From Chthoniobacter flavus (GTDB lineage Bacteria; Verrucomicrobiota; Verrucomicrobiia; Chthoniobacterales; Chthoniobacteraceae), in NCBI GenBank assembly GCA_945861435.1, contig CAMAUX010000058.1, positions 1 through 35,810 of the forward strand: a stretch of DNA of 35,810 nt. Direction: 5' to 3'. A program made the position numbers and the translations under genes. Below, in pieces: positions 14,011-22,554 of the stretch. Below the pieces are notes generated by a model. That model was not told the origin of the DNA and made no database searches. It saw nothing but the letters and a program-made list of their open reading frames with translations. The first letter of the stretch is position 1, and each line of letters starts with the position of its first letter.

Positions 14011-15411
14011 ATGCGAATGCTGATGACCTGCCGGATCCTGCTGTTTTGCGTCTGTGTTTTGTTTGGGATGGAGGTTGGCCCGGCAAGGGCTGCTGGCGGG
14101 GAGAAGCCGAACATTATCTTCATTCTCAGCGACGATCTCGCGCAGGGGGATCTGGGGTGTTACGGCCAGCGGTTGATCAAGACGCCATGCATTGACCGAA
14201 TGGCGGCGGAGGGTTTGCGAACGACGCAGGCGTACTGTGGGACGACGGTGTGCGCGCCGAGTCGGACCGCGCTGATGACGGGGCTGCACATGGGGCACTC
14301 ACCCATCCGTGCGAACCGGGAGATTGGCGCAGAGGGGCAGATGCCGCTGCCGGAGGGCACTTATACGGTGGCGCAGCTTCTGAAGGGTGCGGGCTATGCG
14401 ACGGCGTGTATTGGGAAGTGGGGAATGGGGATGTTCGACACGACGGGGAGTCCGTTGAAACGCGGGTTCGATCATTTCTTCGGGTACAACTGCCAGCGTC
14501 ACGCGCACAGCTACTTCCCGAAGTATCTCTACGACGACGACCGGCGCTTTGAGATTGCGGGTAACGATGGCAACACGAAGGTGAGCGGCACAGGGGCGGT
14601 GTACGCGCAGGACTTGATTGCGGAGGAGACGCTGAAGTTCGTGAGGGCAAACCGCAGCGGGCCGTTCTTTCTCTATTATGCGGTGACCCTTCCGCACGGG
14701 ACGTTTCAGATCAACGATCAGGGCATCTACCGGGATGAGGCGTGGACGCAGGAGGAGAGGAATTACGCGGCGATGGTGACGCGGCTCGACACAGACGTGG
14801 GTCGGTTGCTGGCGCTGCTGAGGGAGTTGGGCATCGACGACCGTACGATGGTGGTGCTCGCTGGTGACAACGGGTCTTCGTTTCCTCCGGATTCGGCACT
14901 GGGCAAACGCTTTGGTCAGGCGGACAACGGGTTGCGCGGGTACAAGCGGGCGCTTTACGAGGGAGGGCTGCGCAATGCGGGAATCGTGCGGTGGCCGGGC
15001 GGCGTGCCTGCGGGGCGCGTGAGCAACGAACCGTGGGCGTTCTGGGATTTTCTGCCCACGTGCGCGGAGCTTGTCGGTGCGAGAATTCCCGAAGGGGTGC
15101 CCTGCGACGGGCTTTCGCTGGTTTCGTTCTTCAAGGGGGGGAGTGCGCCGCAGCGTCCCTTCTTTTACTGGGAACTGCACGAAGGGGCGTCGCTTCAAGC
15201 CGTGCGCTGGGGGGATTGGAAGGCGGTACGCAATGGGCCTTCGAAGCCGATGGAGATTTATGACATCAAGGGCGATGCCGGCGAGTCGCGGAACATCGCG
15301 GCCGAGCGGCCGGATTTGGCCTCCAAGGCGGAGGAGTTGATGAGAGATGCGCGTGTGGACGCGCCGGAATGGCCGATGCGTGACGCCAGGCAGCGACGGG
15401 CAGGCAAGTAG
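14011..15411 (+). CDS. Secreted sulfatase (formylglycine-dependent)
   Basis: This 466-residue protein has a signal peptide (about residues 1-29) and the alkaline-phosphatase-superfamily sulfatase fold. It shows NIIFILSDDLAQGDLGCYG with the two metal-binding Asp at 41-42, the signature CAPSRTALMTG with Cys81 as the residue to be converted to formylglycine, GKWGMGMF, LPHGTFQ and the metal ligands in VVLAGDNGSSFP. The C-terminal part (YDIKGDAGESRNIAAERPD) is typical of arylsulfatase A/choline-sulfatase-like enzymes. The Cys-type signature can be matured by FGE or by an anaerobic radical-SAM enzyme; neither is in the window. The role is probably desulfation of a polysaccharide outside the cytoplasm. 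The ATG at 14011 starts the signal peptide; the frame is open from 13867, but that would bury the signal. Confidence 0.94.
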   Translation: MRMLMTCRILLFCVCVLFGMEVGPARAAGGEKPNIIFILSDDLAQGDLGCYGQRLIKTPCIDRMAAEGLRTTQAYCGTTVCAPSRTALMTGLHMGHSPIRANREIGAEGQMPLPEGTYTVAQLLKGAGYATACIGKWGMGMFDTTGSPLKRGFDHFFGYNCQRHAHSYFPKYLYDDDRRFEIAGNDGNTKVSGTGAVYAQDLIAEETLKFVRANRSGPFFLYYAVTLPHGTFQINDQGIYRDEAWTQEERNYAAMVTRLDTDVGRLLALLRELGIDDRTMVVLAGDNGSSFPPDSALGKRFGQADNGLRGYKRALYEGGLRNAGIVRWPGGVPAGRVSNEPWAFWDFLPTCAELVGARIPEGVPCDGLSLVSFFKGGSAPQRPFFYWELHEGASLQAVRWGDWKAVRNGPSKPMEIYDIKGDAGESRNIAAERPDLASKAEELMRDARVDAPEWPMRDARQRRAGK

Positions 15412-15477
15412 TCGGAGCAATTCCGGTTCCGATTTCTGAGGCTCGACGGGGCGCGGGATTTTGGGCAGGAGAGGGGG

Positions 15478-16059
15478 ATGAGCACCCCCTTTGCAATCTC
15501 CAGAAGGCTCCTGATCGGAGCGGCCCTGTCGTGTATTTTCGCGTTGCGCGTCGTTGGTGCGGAGGTGGAGTCGGGATACGTGTCGCTTTTCAACGGCAAG
15601 GATCTGACGGGCTGGCAGTACACGGATGCGGACAAGTTTGATGGGAAGACGAGCGCCAGTGACGAGCGTTATGTGGCACGGGATGGGATGCTGGTGGTGC
15701 AGCCACAGGGTGCCGGGCCGCGTTTGCGGCAGTTGTGGACCACGCGGCAGTTCCCGAAGAATTTCACGCTGAAGCTGGAGTTCCGTGCGGCGGTGAATGC
15801 GGACAGCGGGATTTTTGTGCGCAAGCCGCAGTTGCAGTGCCGCGATTATTTGGTGGCCGGACCTTACAAGGAGTTGAAGCAGTACAAGGCGCAGGACTGG
15901 AACGAGGTGGTGATTGTGGTGCGGGACAATGTCGCGCACTGCACTTGCAATGGGGAGGTTTTGGAAGCCGCGCTGAAGCTGCCGGAGACGGGCCCCATTG
16001 GTTTGGAGGCCGACCGCGCTCAGATGGAGTACCGCAACATCCGGCTCCGCGAGGAATAA
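15478..16059 (+). CDS. Secreted DUF1080 (3-keto-disaccharide hydrolase-like) protein
   Basis: This 193-residue protein has a twin-Arg-containing signal-like N-terminus (SRRLLIGAALSCIFALRVVG) and one DUF1080 domain: GYVSLFNGKDLTGWQYTD, FTLKLEFRAAVNADSGIFV, the WNEVVIVVRDN strand, and the ending AQMEYRNIRLREE. It is shorter than the DUF1080 protein at 880, having no extra N-terminal region. It lies 66 bases after the sulfatase in the same direction, so the two may be co-transcribed. Possible function is hydrolysis or binding of an oxidised sugar derivative in the periplasm, by family inference. A GGGG run precedes the ATG at 15478. Confidence 0.9.
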   Translation: MSTPFAISRRLLIGAALSCIFALRVVGAEVESGYVSLFNGKDLTGWQYTDADKFDGKTSASDERYVARDGMLVVQPQGAGPRLRQLWTTRQFPKNFTLKLEFRAAVNADSGIFVRKPQLQCRDYLVAGPYKELKQYKAQDWNEVVIVVRDNVAHCTCNGEVLEAALKLPETGPIGLEADRAQMEYRNIRLREE

Positions 16060-16168
16060 GCGGAGTCTGCGGAGCGACTGGGTTGGTGCGGGATGGCGGG
16101 TGCGAGCGAGATCGCGGGTGGCGTGCGACCTCGCTGTGGAAGCGCACTTGTCAGCGGCCAGATGACGT

Positions 16169-16194
16169 CCGCCCTCAGGGGGCGGTTTCAGTTT
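16169..16194 (+). terminator. Possible rho-independent terminator after the DUF1080 gene
   Basis: CCGCCC (16169-16174), a 5-base loop and GGGCGG (16180-16185) form a perfect 6-base-pair GC stem followed by TTTCAGTTT. It lies between two converging genes, ending where the minus-strand gene stops at 16194. The T-rich tail is short, so the call is tentative. Confidence 0.45.
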
Positions 16195-17600
16195 CAGGGC
16201 TGGCGCTGACAGCCGAAGAAGCCCCGCTTTTTGATGATATCGGCGACTTGGTCCGGCACCATTTGCTCCCAAGAAGAGTCTCCTGCGGCGATGCGTTTAA
16301 GGACATCGCGCGAGAAGATGTTGATGTATTCCGGGCGGTAGTTGTCGAGGGCCACGAAGCGCTGGCGGCCTGCAAGGTACTGGTAGAGGGGGCGGAGTTC
16401 GGGGTTCACCTCGAGGGTGTCGATGGTGGTGACCGGTGTGCCTGGCGCGGATTGGAGCGGGTAGACGTAGAGGCGGAGGTCGTTTTTGAACAGGCGTCCG
16501 AAGCTTTCGAGAATCCCGCCGGGAAGCTGAGTGTAGTATTTTTCGTCGAACAGCTCCGCGAGGCTGGGGACGCCCATGACGATGCCGATAGGCTCCGCGG
16601 TATGGCGTGCGAGGTAACTGGCCAGGCGGTAATACTCCGAGTAATCGGAGACCAAGACGGTCATTCCGCAGGCGGAGAGAAGGTCGGCGCGGGCGAGGAA
16701 GTCGCGGCGGTCTACGGCGCCCTCGGTGAGGAGGTTGCGCATGGTGATTTCCATCACTTCAACCACCGGTTTCTGGCCGATCCGGGGGTCGTTGCGGAAT
16801 TTTTCCTCTGCGCAGCGCACCATGTCGAGGTTGACGTGGGTGACTGGGCGGAAGCTGCCGCGTGAGACGAGGACTGCGTGTTTGTAGAAGACTTCGCTGG
16901 GCTGTAGCACTTCGCGGTCCTTGCCGAACATGGCGGCGCCGGTGAGGCCGAGTTGGACGAGCTTGAGGCTCATGAGCCGGTTGTCGACGTGGCGGAATTC
17001 GATGCCACTGAACTCGATCATGTCGATTTCGATGCGGCCGGTGGTGAGCTTGTCCAGCAGAGACTCGAGCAGTGCTTCGGGCTCATGGTGGCGGAAGAAC
17101 GCGCCGTAGAGGAGGTTGACTCCTACGATTCCGAGGGCCTCCTGTTGAAGGGCGGCCTCGGTATCCAGCATCCGCACATGGAGGATGATCTGGCTGGGTT
17201 CGTCGCACGGGTGGGCCTGGAATTTCACTCCCATCCAGCCGTGGCATTCGTTGTTTCCCCTGAAGCTGCGGGCCGTGACGGTGTCTGCGAAGGCAAAGAA
17301 GCACGTGGACTCGCCGCGTTTGTCGCTGAGTCGTTCGAGGTTGAGCTGCAGTTCGTGGTCGAGCATCGAATGCAGCCTGTGGCGTGAGACGTAGCGGTCG
17401 CTGGGGCCGTAGACAGCGTCGCTCACCGTCATGTCGTAAGCGGAGATGCTCTTTGCGATGGTGCCTGCAGCGCCTCCGACGCGGAAGAACCAGCGGACCA
17501 CTTCCTGACCCGCGCCGATTTCTGCAAAGGTTCCGTACCAACTGGGATCGAGGTTGATGCGGAGCGCTTTCTGGTGGGTGTCGACGGCGGCTTCTTTCAT
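16194..17600 (-). CDS. Conserved 468-residue protein of unknown function
   Basis: A soluble protein with no signal peptide or membrane helix. It has many glycine- and aromatic-rich blocks of the kind seen in enzymes: GTFAEIGAGQEVVRWFFR, GGAAGTIAKSISAYDM, VSDAVYG, NECHGWMGVKFQ, GIVGVNLLYGAFF, FRHVDNRLMSLKLVQLG, FRPVTHVNLDM, ITMRNLLTEGAVDRRDF, GIVMGVPSLAELFDEKY and LPGGILESFGRLFKNDLRLY. I recall close full-length relatives in Bacteroidetes and other phyla whose database names (TonB-dependent receptor, or nicotinate-nucleotide adenylyltransferase) do not fit the sequence: there is no beta-barrel or plug and no clear HxGH nucleotidyltransferase motif. The function is therefore unknown. It follows an FMN split-barrel gene by 57 bases, itself 47 bases after a DEAD-box helicase, all on the minus strand. 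The ATG at 17600 has no Shine-Dalgarno. Confidence 0.85.
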   Translation of the reverse strand: MKEAAVDTHQKALRINLDPSWYGTFAEIGAGQEVVRWFFRVGGAAGTIAKSISAYDMTVSDAVYGPSDRYVSRHRLHSMLDHELQLNLERLSDKRGESTCFFAFADTVTARSFRGNNECHGWMGVKFQAHPCDEPSQIILHVRMLDTEAALQQEALGIVGVNLLYGAFFRHHEPEALLESLLDKLTTGRIEIDMIEFSGIEFRHVDNRLMSLKLVQLGLTGAAMFGKDREVLQPSEVFYKHAVLVSRGSFRPVTHVNLDMVRCAEEKFRNDPRIGQKPVVEVMEITMRNLLTEGAVDRRDFLARADLLSACGMTVLVSDYSEYYRLASYLARHTAEPIGIVMGVPSLAELFDEKYYTQLPGGILESFGRLFKNDLRLYVYPLQSAPGTPVTTIDTLEVNPELRPLYQYLAGRQRFVALDNYRPEYINIFSRDVLKRIAAGDSSWEQMVPDQVADIIKKRGFFGCQRQP

Positions 17601-17657
17601 AGCGGGTGGTGGGTTGAGATGAGGACTCCGAGGTCGGAGGACGTTTTGGGTGGTTTT

Positions 17658-18125
17658 TTAGTGAGCCGGAAGCGGAGGGGGCGTGAGCGGGACTTCCTGA
17701 TACTCGAGGGCCCATTCGTGCATGAAGCGCACACGGTTGGGTTCGACTCGGTAGATCACGAGGTCGGGATTGTCTGGCGTACCAAGATACTTTCGCAGCA
17801 GCGGATTGTCGCCCCAGATTTGAGCGAGGACGACCGGGTCTGTAACCACTTGGGCGACGCCTGTGATGCGGACCTGATCATGGCGCTCGTCCAGATAGTT
17901 GAGCTCCACTTTTGGGTTCGCTGAGATTTCGGCTGTCTTGCCGTAGCGGCGCAGGTTGGCGATGAAGATGGTGAACCCCTCTACGCGCACCGGCGAGACC
18001 GGGCGTACGCGGGGTTGGTCGCCTTCCACCGTGGCTAGCTGAGGGAACCGGGCGTTGCGGATCACCGCATGGGCGGCGGAAATGAGTTCTTCTCCCGACA
18101 GGGGTGAACCGATGGGGCCGGGCAT
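17658..18125 (-). CDS. Pyridoxamine 5'-phosphate oxidase-like FMN split-barrel protein
   Basis: This 155-residue protein has the flavin-binding split-barrel pattern: FPQLATVEGDQPRVRPVSPV, FTIFIANLRRYGKTAEISAN, KVELNYLDERHDQVRITGVAQVV in pieces, then a C-terminal VIYRVEPNRVRFM. This general pattern (a substrate-side strand, then Y..K...I..NP.V.L) is found in PNPOx-like proteins binding FMN, F420 or heme. It lacks the C-terminal PNPOx signature of true PdxH, so it should not be called pdxH. It lies between a DEAD-box helicase and the 468-residue unknown protein, with short gaps on both sides, consistent with one transcript. The substrate is unknown. Confidence 0.85.
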   Translation of the reverse strand: MPGPIGSPLSGEELISAAHAVIRNARFPQLATVEGDQPRVRPVSPVRVEGFTIFIANLRRYGKTAEISANPKVELNYLDERHDQVRITGVAQVVTDPVVLAQIWGDNPLLRKYLGTPDNPDLVIYRVEPNRVRFMHEWALEYQEVPLTPPPLPAH

Positions 18126-18172
18126 GCGGGGTGATTAGCAAAAACCGATGTGGGGTGGCAATCTGGCCGATG

Positions 18173-20140
<1,968 letters not shown>

Positions 20141-20345
20141 CGCAGCTTCTAGATCGGGTGGCTGTGGAGTGCCATAGGAAAGCAGCGGGCAGAGCGATTC
20201 AGTAGCGGGGCCATCGTGGCTTTTGGTGGAGCGGCTATGAATGATGAAGCGCCTCGGAGGGGCCATGATTGGGCTTGTCCCAGCGGGCGGGGGCTTGTGA
20301 AGGTGATGGCTTTCTCCTGCGGTTTTTTTCAGAAGGACACTCATC
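20141..20345. other. Divergent intergenic region between the DEAD-box helicase and proB
   Basis: These 205 bases must carry two divergent promoters. On the proB side, GCGGGGG (20287-20293) can pair with CTCCTGC (20314-20320, two G-U pairs), directly followed by GG and seven T (20323-20329). This looks like a weak intrinsic terminator 10 or more bases before the proB Shine-Dalgarno AAGGA (20333-20337), possibly an attenuator. No leader peptide was recognised. Confidence 0.35.
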
Positions 20346-21107
20346 ATGCGCATCGTTTTGAAATTTGGTTCCGGCATCCTAGCCAGTGCGGGGGGCAACT
20401 CATTGGACGAAGCACAGTTTGCGCGTCTGAGCGCGGAGGTGGCGGCGCTCGTGGCGGCCGGGCACGAGTGCATCATTGTTTCGAGCGGCGCGGTGGCGGC
20501 GGGCTTGATGGCGCTGGGCCTTGCGGCGCGACCGGAGGAGCTTTCGGCGAGGCAGGCGTGTGCGGCGGTGGGGCAGTCGCGACTGATGCAGCTTTACGCG
20601 CGGATGTTTGAGGGGCACGGGTTGATCGTGGGGCAGTTGCTTCTCACCCATGGGGATCTCGACAGCCGCACGAGGCATCAGAATGTGCGCAACACGCTGG
20701 AGCGCTTGATCGCACACCGCGGTGTGGTTCCGGTGATCAACGAGAACGATTCGGTGGCGGTGGAGGAGCTCAAGTTTGGAGACAACGACCGGCTCTCGGC
20801 TGAGGTGGCGGTGTTGGCGGGGGCTTCGCGCTTGCTCCTTCTCACGAGCGTGGACGGGCTTCTCGATGATGCGGGGCAAACGGTGGCTGTGGTGGATGAT
20901 ATCGACTCCGTGGCGGGGCTCGCGCGTCAGGAGAAGGGGCATTTTTCGGTGGGCGGGATGGTTTCCAAGCTGCAGGCGGTGCGCCTTGCGGTGGAGGCGG
21001 GGATCCAGACTCACATTGCGAGCGGACGCAAGCCGGGCCAGATCGGGGCGATCGTGGCGGGCGAGTCCGTGGGGTCGACGTTCCTGCGGCGTTCTTCCAA
21101 GGGTTGA
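20346..21107 (+). CDS. proB: Glutamate 5-kinase, short form without PUA domain
   Basis: This 253-residue enzyme phosphorylates L-glutamate to gamma-glutamyl phosphate with ATP, the first step of proline synthesis. The amino-acid-kinase fold is evident: MRIVLKFGSGILAS, IIVSSGAVAAGLMAL, ARQACAAVGQSRLMQ, the glutamate-site VVPVINENDSVAVEEL, FGDNDRLSAEVA, LLTSVDGLL and VGGMVSKLQAVRLAVEAGI. E. coli ProB has about 367 residues with a C-terminal PUA domain; here the protein stops after the kinase domain, as in other short ProBs. The ATG at 20346 follows AAGGA at a suitable distance. proA follows after 34 bases, so the pair forms the usual proBA operon. Feedback inhibition by proline is expected for the family. 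Confidence 0.96.
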   Translation: MRIVLKFGSGILASAGGNSLDEAQFARLSAEVAALVAAGHECIIVSSGAVAAGLMALGLAARPEELSARQACAAVGQSRLMQLYARMFEGHGLIVGQLLLTHGDLDSRTRHQNVRNTLERLIAHRGVVPVINENDSVAVEELKFGDNDRLSAEVAVLAGASRLLLLTSVDGLLDDAGQTVAVVDDIDSVAGLARQEKGHFSVGGMVSKLQAVRLAVEAGIQTHIASGRKPGQIGAIVAGESVGSTFLRRSSKG

Positions 21108-21141
21108 AGGCACCGCCGACCGCTATTTTTTCCGACAGACT

Positions 21142-22404
21142 ATGAGCACTCTTCACGATCAGATTTTTGAACTTGGGCGTCGGGCCCGTGCCGCCGCGCG
21201 TGTGCTTGCGCGCACTTCATCCGAGCAGAAGAATCAGGGGTTGCTTGCGATGGCGGATGAATTGGTTGCCGGAGGCGGCGCGATCCTCGAGGCCAACGCC
21301 GGGGATCTTGCGCGAGCGGAGGGTGCGGGGCTTTCCCGGGCGATGCTGGACCGTCTGCGCTTGGATGAGGGGAGGCTGCGTGCGATGGCGGATGGGGTGC
21401 GGGAGGTGGCGCGGTTGGAGGATCCCGTGGGCGGGGTGATTCGGCGGTGGACGCGACCGAACGGACTGGAGATCAGCAAGGTGCGGGTGCCGATCGGGGT
21501 GGTGGGGATCATTTACGAATCGCGTCCGAATGTGACGAGTGACGCGGCTGTGTTGTGCACGAAGACGGGCAACGCGACGATTCTGCGCGGGGGATCGGAG
21601 TCGATCGGATCGAACATGGCGATTGCAGCGGCGCTTAGTCGCGGGGCGGCGCGTGCGGGGTTGCCGGCGGACAGTGTGTTGCTTGTGGAGACGACGGATC
21701 GTGAGGCGGTGAAGGAGATGTGCGCGATGGACCGGTTTTTGGACGTGATCGTGCCGCGGGGTGGCAGGGGGCTCATCGAGACGGTGGTGAGCCATGCGCG
21801 CATGCCGGTGATCAAGCATTACGATGGGATCTGTGCGCTTTATGTGGACGCGGAGGCGGATCTTGGGATGGCGGAGAAGATTGTGGTGAACGCGAAGTGT
21901 CAGCGTCCTGGGGTTTGCAATGCGGTGGAGACGCTGCTGCTGCATCGCTCGGTGGCGGAGGGCTTCCTTGCGGGAGGGGGTCGGGAGCTGATCGGGCGTG
22001 GGGTGGAGATTCGCGGGGATGAGACGGTGTGTCGGATTCTTGGGGATGCGGCGCGGCCGGCGTCACCGGAGGATTTTCGCACGGAGTTTTTGGATCTGAT
22101 TCTTGCGGTGAAGGTGGTGGGGGATGTGGGGGAGGCGGTGGAGCATATCGAGGAGCACGGATCGCATCACAGCGATGGGATTATCACGGCCAACGAGGCG
22201 GTGGCGGAGCGGTTCCTGCAGGAGGTGGATAGCGCGACGGTGTATTGGAACGCGTCGACCCGGTTTACGGATGGCGGGGAGTTTGGGTTTGGAGCGGAGA
22301 TTGGGATCAGCACGGACAAGCTGCACGCGCGTGGGCCGATGGCGCTGGAGGAGTTGACCACGTACAAGTACCAGCTGCGGGGGAGCGGGCAGATTCGCGG
22401 TTGA
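21142..22404 (+). CDS. proA: Gamma-glutamyl phosphate reductase
   Basis: This 420-residue NADPH-dependent reductase turns gamma-glutamyl phosphate into glutamate semialdehyde, the second step of proline synthesis. It has the aldehyde-dehydrogenase fold: VPIGVVGIIYESRPNVTSDA, GNATILRGGSESIGSN, VPRGGRGLIETV, and catalytic Cys253 in NAKCQRPGVCNAVETLL. The C-terminal part has HHSDGIITANEAVAERFL, SATVYWNASTRFTDGGEF and LHARGPMALEELTTYKY, all family hallmarks. Length matches the family (about 417). The frame is open from 20776 inside proB, but the N-terminus MSTLHDQIFELGRRARAAAR at 21142 is clearly the right start. It is cotranscribed with proB. Confidence 0.97.
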   Translation: MSTLHDQIFELGRRARAAARVLARTSSEQKNQGLLAMADELVAGGGAILEANAGDLARAEGAGLSRAMLDRLRLDEGRLRAMADGVREVARLEDPVGGVIRRWTRPNGLEISKVRVPIGVVGIIYESRPNVTSDAAVLCTKTGNATILRGGSESIGSNMAIAAALSRGAARAGLPADSVLLVETTDREAVKEMCAMDRFLDVIVPRGGRGLIETVVSHARMPVIKHYDGICALYVDAEADLGMAEKIVVNAKCQRPGVCNAVETLLLHRSVAEGFLAGGGRELIGRGVEIRGDETVCRILGDAARPASPEDFRTEFLDLILAVKVVGDVGEAVEHIEEHGSHHSDGIITANEAVAERFLQEVDSATVYWNASTRFTDGGEFGFGAEIGISTDKLHARGPMALEELTTYKYQLRGSGQIRG

Positions 22405-22554
22405 GGTGGGTGCGGGGTGGTCGGTGTTGAACGTTAAAAGCCTGCAATGAAGGCTGTTGGTGGCCAATTGGGGCTTTACCCGCCGAGCGTCCTTCTGTTC
22501 CCTTAGGGGACGAAGGGTACAAGGCCCTTTGGGCCAATCATTTTCAACCACCCC
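22405..22554. other. Leader with overlapping short hairpins before the hybrid kinase
   Basis: Four arms in the last 60 bases can pair in competing ways. GTTCCC (22497-22502) can pair with GGGGAC (22506-22511). CCCTT (22500-22504) can pair with AAGGG (22513-22517), and the same AAGGG with CCCTT (22525-22529). GGCCC TTT GGGCC (22523-22535) is a perfect hairpin. Stems are short, so biological meaning is uncertain. No gene or clear promoter was seen in the region. Confidence 0.35.

Noticed and set aside
14299-16272. Minus-strand open frame of 657 codons opposite the sulfatase and DUF1080 genes
   Set aside because: Arg/His/Pro/Leu-rich shadow that spans two well-identified genes and their gap.
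20141-20476. 112-residue N-terminal extension of the first DEAD-box helicase
   Set aside because: It overlaps proB on the other strand and has no helicase similarity; the family starts at MQKKLFTEL.
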